From positions 6,127-70,126 of the forward strand of contig NZ_JALHQD010000001.1 of NCBI RefSeq assembly GCF_022842145.1: DNA of 64,000 nucleotides. Reading direction: 5' to 3'. Source of the DNA: Tabrizicola sp. (GTDB lineage: Bacteria > Pseudomonadota > Alphaproteobacteria > Rhodobacterales > Rhodobacteraceae). The position numbers and the translations under genes are program-made. The notes under the pieces are model-generated. The model made no database searches. It was given only the letters and a program-made list of their open reading frames with translations, and was not told where the DNA came from. The stretch's first letter is position 1, and each line of letters starts with the position of its first letter. Shown here piece by piece: positions 30,686-40,365 of this stretch.

Positions 30686-32029
30686 TCAGGGCAAAAGCGG
30701 CGACCAGGCGGGGTCGCTGGCCGGGCCCTCGGTCGGGATCTGCTTCAGGTTCCGCCCGGTGATATCCACCGACCACAGCGAGGTCTGCCCGCCCGCGCCA
30801 CTGGTCTCGCGGGTGAACATCAGCACCCGGCCATTCGGCGCCCAGGTCGGACCCTCGTCCAGGAAGCTCGCGGTCAGAAGGCGCTCTTCGCTGCCATCCG
30901 TCCGCATCACCCCGATGTGGAAGCGGCCCGCATTCTGCTTGGTGAAGGCGATGTAGTCGCCGCGCGGGCTCCAGACCGGGGTGCCATAGCGCCCCTCGCC
31001 GCCCGAGATCCGGGTGCCCTCTCCGCCGCTGGAGGGCATCACATAGATCTGCTGCGCCCCCGACCGGTCGCTTTCAAAGACGATCTGGCTGCCGTCCGGG
31101 CTGAAGGACGGCGCCGTTTCGATGGACGGGGAATTCGTCAGCTGGCTGAGCCCGCCCGAATTCAGGTCCAGCAGATAGATGTCGCTGTTGCCACCCCGCT
31201 CAAGGCTGAACACGACGGTCCCGCCGTCTGGCGAAAAGCGCGGCGCAAAGGTCATGGTGCCGGGCTGCTCTTCCAGCGCGCGCCGGTTCAGACTGCCCAC
31301 ATCCATCAGCGTGATGCGCGGAAAGCCGGTCTCGAAGCTGGTGTAGACGATCTGGTCCCCCCGCGGCGAAAAGCGCGGAGCCAGCACGATCGACGCGCTG
31401 TCCGTCAGATAGGCGACATTCGCCCCGTCGTAATCCATCACCGCCAGCCGCTTCAGGCGCGCGTTCTTCGGCCCGCTCTCACTGACAAAGACCACCCGGC
31501 TGTCGAAATAGCCGCCCTCGCCGGTGATCGTCGAATAGATCACGTCGGCGACCTTGTGCGACATCCGCCGCCAGCCCTGCGTGGTGCCCGCAAACTGCAG
31601 CGCGGCCCCTTCCAGCGTGGTCCCGTTGAACACGTCATAGGCCCGGAACTTCACCGTGATCCGGTCGCCGCTGACCGACACGGCCCCCGTGACCAGAACC
31701 TGCGCGTTGATCGCCTTCCAGTCCTCGAAGGCGACCCCGCCGTCAAAGCTGGTGATCCGGCTGATATGCGCCTCTTCCCCGATGTTGCGGAAAAAGCCCG
31801 TGCCTTCCAGGTCCGAGATCACGACCCGGCTGATCTCCCGCGCGTATTCCCCCGCGCCGCCCTCGTCGATGAAGGTCGGGATCGCGATCGGCATCGGTTC
31901 GATCACGCCCTGCCCGATCACGATCCGCGGCGGGCTGGACTGGGCCAGAACCGGGGCGGCCACCAGCGTCACGACCCCAAGGGCCAGCGCCAGCAGCGCA
32001 CCTAAAGCTTTACTCATGGGTCTGATCAT
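30686..32029 (-). CDS. tolB: Tol-Pal system beta-propeller protein TolB
   Basis: The mature protein has an N-terminal alpha/beta domain and a six-bladed propeller with repeated FSPDG and WSPRGD segments (from about residue 200). A signal peptide ends near APVLAQ. TolB is periplasmic and couples Pal to TolA. I chose the ATG at 32029 because GGAG lies about 10 bp upstream. ATGs at 32038 and 32017 are alternatives that change only the first few residues. Confidence 0.95.
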   Translation of the reverse strand: MIRPMSKALGALLALALGVVTLVAAPVLAQSSPPRIVIGQGVIEPMPIAIPTFIDEGGAGEYAREISRVVISDLEGTGFFRNIGEEAHISRITSFDGGVAFEDWKAINAQVLVTGAVSVSGDRITVKFRAYDVFNGTTLEGAALQFAGTTQGWRRMSHKVADVIYSTITGEGGYFDSRVVFVSESGPKNARLKRLAVMDYDGANVAYLTDSASIVLAPRFSPRGDQIVYTSFETGFPRITLMDVGSLNRRALEEQPGTMTFAPRFSPDGGTVVFSLERGGNSDIYLLDLNSGGLSQLTNSPSIETAPSFSPDGSQIVFESDRSGAQQIYVMPSSGGEGTRISGGEGRYGTPVWSPRGDYIAFTKQNAGRFHIGVMRTDGSEERLLTASFLDEGPTWAPNGRVLMFTRETSGAGGQTSLWSVDITGRNLKQIPTEGPASDPAWSPLLP

Positions 32030-32119
32030 CGGCCTCATGCTCCGTTCTTTTCTATGTCATTGCCTGCGTCGGCCGCAGGAGAGAAGGGGAATTTCCCCGA
32101 TTTGGTTCCACGGGACCTG

Positions 32120-33358
32120 TCATCGCACCCGCATGCCATTGGCATCGAAGACGAAGTCAAGCACGCGCCAGGTGTCGAACTTGTCCGCAGGCAGCGGAAT
32201 TCCGCCTTCGCTATGGGTGCGGTTCACTGCCCGTTTGGCGATCGAGAACAGATTGTCTACCGCCGATTGGGTCGGCCCGCTCGACTCCAGAAGCTCGAAG
32301 TCCACCGGCCGCCCGCTTTCGTCAAAGCTGACCCGGATCACCACCATCGAACTCAGCACGTCCGTGGACGCCGCGCCCAGGTTCCACCGCCGCGCGATGG
32401 CGCTGGAGATGTCGCCCATCTCACCCCCCGTCAGCGGCGGGCCCTGCGGCAGGTCCTGCCCGCCCGTCTCCGAGGTTTCCTCGACCGGCTCCTCGCTCGC
32501 CTCACCCAGAAGCGCGTCGATGGCATCCTGCGTGGCGGAATCGTCCACCGGCTGGACGTTCAGCGCGGCCGACTCCGACGGCTCCTCCGACGGTTCCTCG
32601 ACCGGGGCCTCCTCGGTCGCCACCTCGGTTTCGGGCTCCGGCTCGGGCTCCGGCTCGGACTCGGCCGCAGGCTCGGGGCGCGACCGCGGACGGACCGAGG
32701 TCGTCATCCCCGTCTCCGCCGTCTGTTCCTCGTTGGCTTCGGTCTGCGTCACGTCGCCGGTATCCTCGGGGGCCGTCGCTTCGGTCGGCTCCTCTTCGAT
32801 GATCACCTCGGCCGCCGGGTCCTCGCTGACCGCCGGTTCAGGGGCCTCCGACGTCTCCGCCTCGGTCTCCGGCTGCACCGGATCGGGCGCGATGATCTCT
32901 TCGGCCTCGGGGGCTGGCTGTATCTCGGTCGATTCCGACGGGATCGCCTGCTCTTCCTCGGCCTGCACCGCGTCCGAAGGCGGCGGCTCGACCACCGGCT
33001 CCGGTTCGGGTTCGGGTTCTGGCAGCGGTTCCGGTTCGGGCAGCGGCTCCGGCTCCGGCTCTGGCTCCGGCTCGGGTTCAGGCACCGGCTCTGGCTCTGG
33101 CTCAGGCGCGGGCTCCGGCTCCACCACCTCCTCGGGCCGCGCCTGCGGCCGGACCGGGGCGGGCTCCTCGGACGGCGTCGGTGTCGCGCCAGCCTGCAAT
33201 GCCGCGAATTCCTCGGAACTGATCATCGAAACCGAGGTCACGATAACCTCTTCCGCAGGTGCATCCGTGAACAGCCAGTCGCCGACCAGCACCCAGAGGA
33301 CGACCCCCAAGTGCCCGATCGCCGAAACAACCGTTCCCGTCTGGAACCGCGTGTCCAT
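32120..33358 (-). CDS. tolA: TolA-like protein with extended Pro/Glu spacer
   Basis: This 412-residue inner-membrane protein has one N-terminal helix (about residues 8-28), a very long acidic proline/glutamate linker (about 70-290) and a C-terminal globular TolA/TonB-like domain (about 310-412). TolA spans the periplasm and links TolQR to TolB-Pal. Position between tolR and tolB is decisive; sequence conservation in the spacer is low, as is usual. The linker is Pro/Glu-rich, unlike the Ala/Lys-rich helical spacer of enterobacterial TolA. Confidence 0.9.
   Translation of the reverse strand: MDTRFQTGTVVSAIGHLGVVLWVLVGDWLFTDAPAEEVIVTSVSMISSEEFAALQAGATPTPSEEPAPVRPQARPEEVVEPEPAPEPEPEPVPEPEPEPEPEPEPLPEPEPLPEPEPEPEPVVEPPPSDAVQAEEEQAIPSESTEIQPAPEAEEIIAPDPVQPETEAETSEAPEPAVSEDPAAEVIIEEEPTEATAPEDTGDVTQTEANEEQTAETGMTTSVRPRSRPEPAAESEPEPEPEPETEVATEEAPVEEPSEEPSESAALNVQPVDDSATQDAIDALLGEASEEPVEETSETGGQDLPQGPPLTGGEMGDISSAIARRWNLGAASTDVLSSMVVIRVSFDESGRPVDFELLESSGPTQSAVDNLFSIAKRAVNRTHSEGGIPLPADKFDTWRVLDFVFDANGMRVR
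32998..33120. repeat. Pro-Glu codon repeat inside tolA
   Basis: About 120 bp of tandem six-base units encode alternating Glu-Pro pairs with occasional Leu or Val. The DNA is a run of imperfect GGTTCX/GGCTCX-type hexamers on the plus strand and could vary in length by slippage in multiples of six without frameshift. Confidence 0.8.
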
Positions 33359-33363
33359 CCGCC

Positions 33364-33858
33364 TCAGCCGCCATCGCTTTCAGTGTTGGACGCGGGCCCG
33401 GCCCCAAAGCTTGGCCCCTCGGCATCCGTCACCAAACCGATCTCGTTGAAGCCGCCCGCGTTCAGCGCACCCATCACCTGCGCCACCCGCTCGTAAGGGA
33501 TCGCCCCATCGGCGCGCAGGAAGATCTTGTTCGAGGTGCGCTCCGCCGCAATCGCCGTCAGCCGCGGGATCATTTCGTCGTCCGACACTTCCGTCGTCTG
33601 GATCGCCAACCGCCCATCCGAGGTGATCGTCACCGTCAGCGGCTCTTCCTGCTCGGTCGGCAGGGCCGCCGCCGCCGTCTTCGGCAGTTCGACCGGCACG
33701 CCCACCGTCAGCATCGGTGCGGCCACCATGAAGATGATCAGCAGCACCAGCATCACGTCGACCATCGGCGTGATGTTGATCTCGCTCATCGCGGCCGACC
33801 GGCCGCCGCGCCGGCGCCGCCCTCCGCCGCCCGACGATCCCGAAGCGCCCATGCCCAT
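33364..33858 (-). CDS. tolR: TolR/ExbD-family protein
   Basis: The 164-residue protein has one transmembrane helix near residues 30-50 with the key aspartate in the [14 protein letters not shown] stretch (Asp34), as in proton-driven TolQR motors. The periplasmic domain follows. A basic/glycine-rich N-terminus ([18 protein letters not shown]) precedes the helix. It is placed 3 bp after tolQ and 5 bp before tolA. Confidence 0.96.
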   Translation of the reverse strand: MGMGASGSSGGGGRRRRGGRSAAMSEINITPMVDVMLVLLIIFMVAAPMLTVGVPVELPKTAAAALPTEQEEPLTVTITSDGRLAIQTTEVSDDEMIPRLTAIAAERTSNKIFLRADGAIPYERVAQVMGALNAGGFNEIGLVTDAEGPSFGAGPASNTESDGG

Positions 33859-33861
33859 GAC

Positions 33862-34557
33862 TTACGAGTCCAGCTGGCGCGACAGGATCGTCGCGAATTC
33901 GTCGGCAAAGGCCTCATAGCCCCCGACCACCCGGTCGATGTCCGCCGAAAGCTTGTTGTAGAAGACTGCCGCCGGGATGGCCGCGACCAGACCCACGCCG
34001 GTCGCCAAGAGCGCCTCGGCGATGCCGGGCGCCACGACGGCCAGACTGGTGTTCTGGCTGATGGCGATCTGCTCGAAGCTGTGCTTGATCCCCCAGACCG
34101 TGCCGAATAGGCCGATGAAGGTCGCCGTGGACCCGGTGGTGGCCAGGAAGCTCAGCCCCCGGTTCATCACCTCCGACTCGCGCGCAATGGCCACGTTCAT
34201 CGCCCGGTCGATCCGGGACTGCGCGCCCGCGATCAGCCCGCCATCCTGCTTGTGGCTCCGACGCCATTCCAGCATGCCCGCCGCAAAGATCTTTTCCGAC
34301 TGCCCCTGCGGCTCGGCCCCGATCTTCTCGAAGAGCTCGTCCAGGGGTTCGCCCGACCAGAACGCCCGGTCAAAGACCGTCGCCTCGCCCTGCGCCCGGC
34401 GCAGCATGAGGTGTTTCTGGACGATGATTGCCCAACTCCAGAAGGACATGATGAACAGCATCAACATGACGATCTTCACCGTCAGGGTTGCACGGGCAAA
34501 AAGGGCGAACATGGAGAAATCAATCTCCTGCGCCATCGCAAGGGTTTCGGTTTCCAT
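33862..34557 (-). CDS. tolQ: TolQ/ExbB-family proton channel protein
   Basis: The 231-residue protein has three transmembrane segments with the MotA/TolQ/ExbB signature in the last two (ATTGSTATFIGLFGTVWGI, then APGIAEALLATGVGL). It forms the proton channel with TolR. The ATG at 34557 has AGCAGG upstream; an internal ATG at 34536 lacks a ribosome-binding site. It is the first gene of the tolQRAB-pal-cpoB run. Confidence 0.96.
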   Translation of the reverse strand: METETLAMAQEIDFSMFALFARATLTVKIVMLMLFIMSFWSWAIIVQKHLMLRRAQGEATVFDRAFWSGEPLDELFEKIGAEPQGQSEKIFAAGMLEWRRSHKQDGGLIAGAQSRIDRAMNVAIARESEVMNRGLSFLATTGSTATFIGLFGTVWGIKHSFEQIAISQNTSLAVVAPGIAEALLATGVGLVAAIPAAVFYNKLSADIDRVVGGYEAFADEFATILSRQLDS

Positions 34558-34777
34558 TACGCCTGCTCTTGTTGATCGGGCCGTTTCTCGGCTCCGTTAC
34601 CGCTGATTCTATCAAGATTGCAGGGAGATTGCCAACACATGTCTGTGGGCGGCGGGGTTTTGCCCGCAGATGAACGAACTTGTCATCCGCGGCGACCCTC
34701 TTCCTGCGCCTTCGTCTTATCGTCGGTGCATCGCGCCGCGGGAAGCAACGAAGTTGGTGGCGGTCCGCACCGGAACT

Positions 34778-35179
34778 TCAGTGCAACGGCCCGGCAAGCT
34801 TCGCCCGGACCCCCGCTGGTATCCGCGCCGCATGACCGTCGTCGCCCAGACAGACCAGCGTCACCACCGAGGCGAAAAGCCGTTCGTCCCCGCGCAGGAC
34901 GACCTGCTCCAGCACGATCCGCGCCCCGCCCAGCGTCTGCAACCGGGTTTCCACCACCAGATCATCGCCAAACCTCGCGGGCCGCAGATAATCCGCTTCC
35001 ACCCGGCGCACAGCGAAGACGATCCCGTCCCGCGCCTTCAGCGCAATCTGGTCGACGCCAAGCGCGGTGACCCATTCCGTCCGCGCCCGTTCGATGAACT
35101 TCAGGTAGTTGGCATAATAGACGATCCCCGCCAGATCGGTGTCCTCGTAATAGACGCGCACGGCGTGGGTGTGGGTCAT
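34778..35179 (-). CDS. ybgC: YbgC-type acyl-CoA thioesterase
   Basis: A 133-residue hotdog-fold thioesterase. The catalytic region is YYEDTDLAGIVYYANYLKF, with the conserved aspartate and the following HotDog helix. Starting at the ATG at 35179 gives the normal family length. It hydrolyses acyl-CoA or acyl-ACP esters and is conserved upstream of tolQ. The 220 bp to tolQ shows no gene; a tolQ promoter may lie there. Confidence 0.93.
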   Translation of the reverse strand: MTHTHAVRVYYEDTDLAGIVYYANYLKFIERARTEWVTALGVDQIALKARDGIVFAVRRVEADYLRPARFGDDLVVETRLQTLGGARIVLEQVVLRGDERLFASVVTLVCLGDDGHAARIPAGVRAKLAGPLH

Positions 35180-35261
35180 GGGCGCCCTGTTAATTGCGTT
35201 GGACGAGATGCGGCTTGCGCATATGTCCTCTTGCCGCAAGACCCTGCCCCGCGCCAGTGGG

Positions 35262-35498
35262 CTAAAGGTATTTTGGATACTGAGCCATCAACAGCATCAT
35301 CCCGGTTTCACTTTGAACCGCTTCGGGATGGCTGTTCATGATCTCCAGCAGAAAGGAACGGTCGGCGCGGTCGTGATCCGCATCGGGCAGGGGCGACGGC
35401 CCGGACTCGACAACGGCGGATGCGGGTGCAATCCGGTCACGCCCAAGAAACTGCGCCACCAGATGCAGGAAGCCCATCGGTGGAAATTCAAGCTGCAT
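35262..35498 (-). CDS. Small hypothetical protein divergent from LysR regulator
   Basis: A 78-residue protein starting MQLEFPPMGFLHLVAQFLG, with a strong ribosome-binding site (GGAGGA 7 bp upstream). It has no signal or membrane segment and ends YPKYL. It is divergent from the LysR-type gene at 35587, which suggests that regulator controls it. The family is not recognised. Confidence 0.65.
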   Translation of the reverse strand: MQLEFPPMGFLHLVAQFLGRDRIAPASAVVESGPSPLPDADHDRADRSFLLEIMNSHPEAVQSETGMMLLMAQYPKYL

Positions 35499-35547
35499 CA
35501 CGCGGTCCTCCGGGTTATTCTTCGACCAGATTGCCGGATGCGCATTG

Positions 35548-35566
35548 CCGGGGGTATCCACCCCGG
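35548..35566. promoter_or_regulatory. Inverted repeat in the divergent LysR intergenic region
   Basis: CCGGGG, seven bases, CCCCGG form a perfect inverted repeat 21 bp upstream of the LysR start and 50 bp upstream of the divergent small gene. It is a candidate site for the LysR protein, which usually binds T-N11-A type dyads; the fit to that pattern is not exact. Confidence 0.35.
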
Positions 35567-35586
35567 TGTTGTAAGGCTCTACAAAA

Positions 35587-36501
35587 ATGAAGAGCGAACT
35601 GCGGGATTGGTCGGATGTGCGGGTATTCCTGGCGGTCGTTCGCGCCGGATCGACCCTTGCCGCCTCGAAGATCCTCGGGATGGCCCAGCCCACCGTGGCA
35701 CGGCGGATCGAAGCGCTGGAACATGCTCTGGGCCTGGTCCTCTTCGAACGCGACACCCGCGGCTGCCAGCCCACCCCCGCGGCACGGGCCCTGATCACGC
35801 ACGCGCAATCTCTTGAAGCCGCCGCCACCGGTTTTTCCGAGGCAGCCCGCCAGCAAAGCGCCGGCACCTCGCGCACCATCCGGTTCACCGCGTTCCAGGA
35901 AGCCTTCAACCATCGCCTGGCATCGGTGATCGAGGCCTTCGCGCTGACCCACCCCGACGTCCGGTTCGAGTTCCTGCCAAGCAACGACAAGCTCGACCTT
36001 GTGGGCGGCGAGGCTGACATCGCGCTGCGTGGCGCGGACGTGGTTCGCGAAACGACGCTGATCTGCCGCACTGTCCGAAAGATCGGCTTTTCCCTTTTCG
36101 CCTCCAAAAGCTATGCCGAACGACACCCCCTGCCCTCCTCCGAAGCGGGGTTCGGCGGCCACAAGTTCGCCGTGCATCAGGGCCGGCACGTCAACTCCAA
36201 CTCCAATCAGTGGGTGCTGTCCAGAATAGACCCCGGCCAGATCGCGATGGCCGTCCACAACATGACCGCGATGGAGGCTGCAATCCTGATGGGGGCCGGC
36301 ATCGGAATCCTGCCGACACCCAACACCAACGACACATTGATCAAATGCTTCGAGCTTCCACCGGAAACAGCAACAACCATCTGGCTTCTGGTCAATCCCG
36401 TCGCCTGGCGAAGACCCGAGGTGAAAGCCTTCACTGCCTTCTTCGTTCCGCACTACCGCGCGCAATTTCCGGCAGTTCCACAGCTTTTCAAAACAGACTG
36501 A
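35587..36501 (+). CDS. LysR-type transcriptional regulator
   Basis: The 304-residue regulator has an N-terminal winged helix-turn-helix (SDVRVFLAVVRAGSTLAASK, then QPTVARRIEALEHALG) and a periplasmic-binding-fold effector domain (about 90-290). It is transcribed opposite to the Tol and Ruv genes on either side. It is divergent from the 78-residue gene. No effector or target can be named. Confidence 0.88.
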   Translation: MKSELRDWSDVRVFLAVVRAGSTLAASKILGMAQPTVARRIEALEHALGLVLFERDTRGCQPTPAARALITHAQSLEAAATGFSEAARQQSAGTSRTIRFTAFQEAFNHRLASVIEAFALTHPDVRFEFLPSNDKLDLVGGEADIALRGADVVRETTLICRTVRKIGFSLFASKSYAERHPLPSSEAGFGGHKFAVHQGRHVNSNSNQWVLSRIDPGQIAMAVHNMTAMEAAILMGAGIGILPTPNTNDTLIKCFELPPETATTIWLLVNPVAWRRPEVKAFTAFFVPHYRAQFPAVPQLFKTD

Positions 36502-36619
36502 TGCAGGAAAGAGGAAGTTGCTGATCAGGGGTCGATCAAATGCAGGAAAAAATTCGGGGATCAAATGCTAACAAACCCTGAACGCCCACAGACAAGCTTT
36601 TTAAATTGCAGGACCTGCC

Positions 36620-37255
36620 CTAGTTGTTCACCGTGGACACCCGCGCCGCCAGCCGCAGCGCGTGGGACGGATCGCGGGCCATCGCCGGCAGAACCGGATC
36701 ATAGCCCGCCCGGATCACCGCCCCGATCTCCGGCCGCAGGATCACCGTTTCCCCCACCCGCGCCAGCGGAGAGGTCCCGTCGAACGCCCGGTCCGACCAC
36801 AGCACCACCGTCTGCACCGCCTGGGCAAGGGCCAGCGTCTCCGCCTCCATGGCGGCCAGCGCCGCATCCATCTTCAGGAAGACAAAGGCCGCCTTGATCG
36901 ACCCGTCCCGCTCGAACCGGAAGATCCGGTACTGGTTCGCCCCCGCCGCCTCCAGCCGCGCGACCAGCCCCTCCAGTTCCGGCACCAGCCGCCCCAGATC
37001 CTTGACCTCCAGCAACTCGCCCCATTCCCGGAAGCAGAACACCATCAGGTTCGCCCCCAGTTCCGGGTCCGTCTCGGCCATCTTGTGCCCCGCCAGGACA
37101 ACCACCGCCTCGAACGCGCCCTTGAAGACCGACAAGCTCGCGTCCTCCACCCCGAAGACCACCGGCACGATCGGACGCCCCCAGCGCGCGAACAGATACT
37201 GCCCGTCCGAGCGGGTGAACAAAGCCTCGATCCATGTCTGTGTCAGTTCGTCCAC
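36620..37255 (-). CDS. Hypothetical 211-residue protein
   Basis: Starting at the GTG at 37255 (VDELTQTWIEALFTR) the protein is soluble, with alternating strand/helix pattern and acidic helices (MEAETLALAQAVQTVVLW). The start lies 1 bp after the TGA ending the acyltransferase remnant. The frame is open further upstream, but there it overlaps that remnant. I do not recognise a family. It follows the ruv operon on the same strand and may be cotranscribed. Confidence 0.7.
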   Translation of the reverse strand: MDELTQTWIEALFTRSDGQYLFARWGRPIVPVVFGVEDASLSVFKGAFEAVVVLAGHKMAETDPELGANLMVFCFREWGELLEVKDLGRLVPELEGLVARLEAAGANQYRIFRFERDGSIKAAFVFLKMDAALAAMEAETLALAQAVQTVVLWSDRAFDGTSPLARVGETVILRPEIGAVIRAGYDPVLPAMARDPSHALRLAARVSTVNN

Positions 37256-37256
37256 G

Positions 37257-37546
37257 TCAAAGGCCCCGTCTTGCGCGCTGGTCCAGACCCCAGCGCTCCA
37301 CCGTTCCGTAGGACACCACCGCAAGACCAAGCGACAGTGGCCCCCCGATCAGAAGCGCCATCTGCCAGTCGCCATACTCGCGAAGCACCCGCAGCACCGG
37401 GTAATGCCAGAGGTAGAAACTGTAGGAAAGCCTGCCCAGCCAGCAAAGCGGCGCCACCGACAGAACCGCCGCCAGTCGCCCGCTGCCTGCAGCGACAGGA
37501 CGTGGCGGTCATTCGGCGGTTTCTCGGCGAAGGCGGCTTCAGGCAT
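37257..37546 (-). pseudogene. Remnant of an acyltransferase_3 (OafA-type) gene with internal deletion
   Basis: An ATG at 37546 overlaps the ruvB stop (ATGCCTGA) and reads [22 protein letters not shown], like the start of an acyltransferase_3 protein before its first helix. After about 22 codons the similarity jumps, in another frame, to the conserved C-terminal part: PLCWLGRLSYSFYLWHYPVL, one more membrane segment and a stop at 37257. The several hundred residues between are missing. I infer a gene joined end to end by a deletion with loss of frame. The C-terminal similarity is clear; the assignment of the short 5' piece is less certain. Confidence 0.65.
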
Positions 37547-38567
37547 CGAAGAGGTCCGTCTGACCCGGAGCCTTGGGGGCCTGCAGCCCCAGATGCCGCC
37601 AAGCCTTGGCGCCCAGCATCCGGCCCCGCGGCGTTCGCAGGATCAACCCCTGCTGCAAAAGATAGGGCTCGATCACCTCCTCGATCGCATCCCTCGGCTC
37701 GCTCAGAGCCGCCGCGATGGTCTCCACCCCGACCGGCCCGCCGCCGTAGTTCTCGGCCAACAGGATCAGATACCGCCGGTCCGCGCCATCCAGCCCCAGA
37801 TGGTCCACCCCCAGCCGCGTCAGCGCCCGGTCGGCCAGCGCACGGGTGATCCGCCCGCCCTCCTCGACCAGCGCGAAATCCACCACCCGCCGCAGCAAGC
37901 GCCCCGCAATCCGCGGCGTCCCGCGCGCGCGCCGGGCGATTTCCCGGCAGCCCTCCGGTTCCGCCTGAACCCCCATCAGCCGTGCCCCGCGCGTGACGAT
38001 CTCGAACAGCTCCGCCTCGGTATAGAACTCCAGCCGCGTCGGGATCCCGAACCGGTCCCGCAGCGGTGTTGTCAAAAGCCCCAGCCGCGTCGTGGCACCG
38101 ACCAGCGTGAAGGGCTGCAGGTCGATCCGCACCGTCCGCGCCGCCGGGCCTTCGCCGATCACCAGATCCAGCGCGAAATCCTCCAGCGCAGGGTACAGCA
38201 CCTCCTCCACGATGGGCGACAGCCGGTGGATCTCGTCGATGAACAGCACATCGCGCGGTTCCAGGTTCGTCAGGATCGCCGCCAGATCGCCCGGCTTGGC
38301 CAGCACGGGACCCGAGGTCATCCGAAACCCGACCCCCAGCTCGCGCGCCATGATCTGTGCCAGCGTGGTCTTCCCCAACCCCGGAGGCCCGTGGAACAGC
38401 GTGTGGTCCATCGCCTCGCCCCGCATCCGGGCGCTTTCGATGAACACCGCCAGGTTCGCGCGCGCATCCGCCTGCCCGATGAACTCGGACAGCATCTGCG
38501 GCCGCAGCGCCTTGTCGGTATCCTCGGGCAGCCGCTCGGGCCGCAGATCGGGGTTCGGATCGCTCAT
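37539..38567 (-). CDS. ruvB: Holliday junction branch migration ATPase RuvB
   Basis: The 342-residue AAA+ ATPase has Walker [13 protein letters not shown] (near 60-71), Walker [10 protein letters not shown] and sensor motif [19 protein letters not shown]-terminal winged helix includes [16 protein letters not shown]. RuvB drives branch migration with RuvA and RuvC. It overlaps ruvA by 4 bp. Confidence 0.97.
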   Translation of the reverse strand: MSDPNPDLRPERLPEDTDKALRPQMLSEFIGQADARANLAVFIESARMRGEAMDHTLFHGPPGLGKTTLAQIMARELGVGFRMTSGPVLAKPGDLAAILTNLEPRDVLFIDEIHRLSPIVEEVLYPALEDFALDLVIGEGPAARTVRIDLQPFTLVGATTRLGLLTTPLRDRFGIPTRLEFYTEAELFEIVTRGARLMGVQAEPEGCREIARRARGTPRIAGRLLRRVVDFALVEEGGRITRALADRALTRLGVDHLGLDGADRRYLILLAENYGGGPVGVETIAAALSEPRDAIEEVIEPYLLQQGLILRTPRGRMLGAKAWRHLGLQAPKAPGQTDLFDA

Positions 38568-39238
38568 TTCGGCGCCAGCACCTTCAGCGCCGCCCGGATC
38601 ACGGTCGCGGTCTCGGCCTCGGGCAGGTCGCCCATCACCGTCGCCACCGCCTGCGCCGCATCCCCTTGCCCATACCCAAGGTTCACCAGCGCCGACAGCG
38701 CATCGGCCGAGGCCGTGGCCCGCCGTGCGGCACCCTCATCCACCTTCGCGGGCTTGCGCGGTGCAGGCGCGGCCTCCTCGATCACCACGTCGTCGGCCCC
38801 GGCCTTGGCCGACAGCCCCACGCCCGCCGCCATGACACCCGGCGCCTTCGCCTTCAGCTCCAGGATCACCCGCTGCGCCAGCTTCGGCCCGACGCCCGGC
38901 GCCGCCTGCACGCTGCGCGCATCGCCCAGCGTGATCGCGCGGCCCACGCCCTCGGCCCCCAAGGTCCCCAGGATCGCCATCGAGGCCTTCGCGCCCACGC
39001 CCTGCACCGTCATCAAAAGCTTGTGCCATTCCTTCTCCAGCATGGTCGGGAACCCGAACAACTGCAGCAGGTCCTCGCGCACCAGCAGATCCGTATAAAG
39101 CGACACCGCCTCGCCCAACCCGGGCATTCCCGCCAGCGTCCGCTCGCTGACATAGACGATGTACCCGACCCCGCGCACGTCGATCAGCACGTGGTCCGAC
39201 CCGCGCCAGTCCAGCCGCCCCGAGATCCTGCCGATCAT
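38564..39238 (-). CDS. ruvA: Holliday junction branch migration protein RuvA
   Basis: A 224-residue protein with the N-terminal OB domain ([20 protein letters not shown]), two helix-hairpin-helix motifs ([11 protein letters not shown] and [11 protein letters not shown]) and a C-terminal RuvB-binding domain. A disordered linker (about 140-175) joins them. It overlaps ruvC by 4 bp upstream and ruvB by 4 bp downstream. Confidence 0.97.
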   Translation of the reverse strand: MIGRISGRLDWRGSDHVLIDVRGVGYIVYVSERTLAGMPGLGEAVSLYTDLLVREDLLQLFGFPTMLEKEWHKLLMTVQGVGAKASMAILGTLGAEGVGRAITLGDARSVQAAPGVGPKLAQRVILELKAKAPGVMAAGVGLSAKAGADDVVIEEAAPAPRKPAKVDEGAARRATASADALSALVNLGYGQGDAAQAVATVMGDLPEAETATVIRAALKVLAPK

Positions 39239-39744
39239 TCCGCCGCCCTCAGCGCTGCTGCCAACCGGCCCGCAGACTGCACGTGATGCGCGTGGCAGAT
39301 TGCGATCGCCAGCGCGTCCGCGGCATCCGGCCCGGTGATCTTCACGCCGGGGAATTGCAGCTTCACCATGTGATCCACCTGCACCTTGGCCGCATGGCCT
39401 ACACCCACCACCGTTTTCTTCACCGCGTTCGGCGCATATTCCCCCACCGCCAGCCCGAACTGGGCCGGCACCAGCAGCGCGATCCCCCGCGCCTGACCCA
39501 GCTTCAGCGTCGCCACCGCGTCCTTGTTGACGAAGGTATGCTCCACCGCCGCCGTTTCCGGCGTCCAGGTCCGCAGCACTTCGGTCAATTGGGAATGCAG
39601 TGACAAGAGCCGCACGGCAAGGTCGCCCTCGCTAGCGTCGGAATGGCAGATGCCGTTCGCCACATGCGTCAGGCGCGAGCCCGCCACGTCGATCACGCCC
39701 CAGCCCAGGTTTCTAAGCCCTGGATCGATGCCGATGACCCGCAT
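39235..39744 (-). CDS. ruvC: Crossover junction endodeoxyribonuclease RuvC
   Basis: The 169-residue RNase H-fold resolvase starts [16 protein letters not shown], with the first catalytic Asp at position 7. The other acidic positions are in AVEHTFVN and in [14 protein letters not shown]. The upstream in-frame extension to about 39990 is noncoding leader; starting at 39744 gives the usual length. It is the first gene of the ruvCAB operon. Confidence 0.97.
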   Translation of the reverse strand: MRVIGIDPGLRNLGWGVIDVAGSRLTHVANGICHSDASEGDLAVRLLSLHSQLTEVLRTWTPETAAVEHTFVNKDAVATLKLGQARGIALLVPAQFGLAVGEYAPNAVKKTVVGVGHAAKVQVDHMVKLQFPGVKITGPDAADALAIAICHAHHVQSAGRLAAALRAAE

Positions 39745-40064
39745 CTTGCCCCCGCTCTTATTCTTGCCACTAGGGCTAGCACGAAAAGGGAACATCCGCC
39801 AATGGCTTTCCGGCGCCGCCCGTCGCCAAAGCCTGTAATTTCGCACTTGCAAAATCCGACGCTGCAGGACAGAAATACGACATGGTCCGCGCTGCCAGCC
39901 GGAAACGCCTGAAATAGATGACAAAATTTTGACACACGTCATGCAGTGCCTGCATGGCGGGATTGCTTGTTCGTCGATTGCTTTGCACATGCAGCAAGAC
40001 TATCTGGCATTGCATGGAGGAATGAGCCTCCGATTTGAGCAGTGTAAGAACAAGGATGAACGCC
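39745..40064. promoter_or_regulatory. Divergent intergenic region between ruvC and DUF1127 gene
   Basis: This 320 bp holds no gene I can support. It contains a TTGACA hexamer near 39929 and an AT-richer stretch (GACAAAATTTTGACAC), so promoters for the DUF1127 gene are likely here. A GGAGG-ATG at 40016-40024 opens a different frame that overlaps the DUF1127 gene; I do not treat it as coding. Confidence 0.4.
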
Positions 40065-40268
40065 ATGGCCGCTGTCGAGACGACCCGCCCGGCGCCGTAT
40101 GGCGCCATCACCACCTACCGTGCCATCAACGCCCTGTCGAACGCCGTCATGGTGCTCCGGGGCTGGAACGACGCCCGCGTGACCCGCAAGGCGCTGGGCA
40201 AGCTTTCGGACCGTGAACTGGACGATATCGGCCTGTGCCGCGGCGACCTGGACTACATCGGTCGCTGA
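40065..40268 (+). CDS. DUF1127 mini-protein
   Basis: A 67-residue protein with the DUF1127 (YjiS-like) core RALNALSN-type helix and the signature KLSDRELDDIGLCRGDLDYI at the C-terminus. In some alphaproteobacteria small DUF1127 proteins affect RNA turnover and phosphate or growth-phase control. I chose the ATG at 40065 because AAGGA lies 8 bp upstream; ATG at 40056 and TTG at 40035 are in frame. It ends in a strong terminator. Confidence 0.88.
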   Translation: MAAVETTRPAPYGAITTYRAINALSNAVMVLRGWNDARVTRKALGKLSDRELDDIGLCRGDLDYIGR

Positions 40269-40306
40269 TCGCACCAGCCCGCATGGGCGCTGATAGACGT
40301 GAAATC

Positions 40307-40338
40307 GGGCCGCATCGAAAGATGCGGCCCTTCTTCAT
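40307..40338 (+). terminator. Rho-independent terminator after DUF1127 gene
   Basis: GGGCCGCATC, a GAAA tetraloop and GATGCGGCCC form a perfect 10-bp stem followed by TTCTTCATT. It lies 39 bp after the DUF1127 stop. Confidence 0.85.
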
Positions 40339-40365
40339 TCAATACTTTCGATCAAGCAGCTTCGA

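Noticed and set aside
40016-40216. GGAGG-ATG start giving a frame that overlaps the DUF1127 gene
   Set aside because: The ribosome-binding site is good, but the translation is His/Arg/Pro-rich with no conservation pattern, and the overlapping frame is a clear DUF1127 protein.
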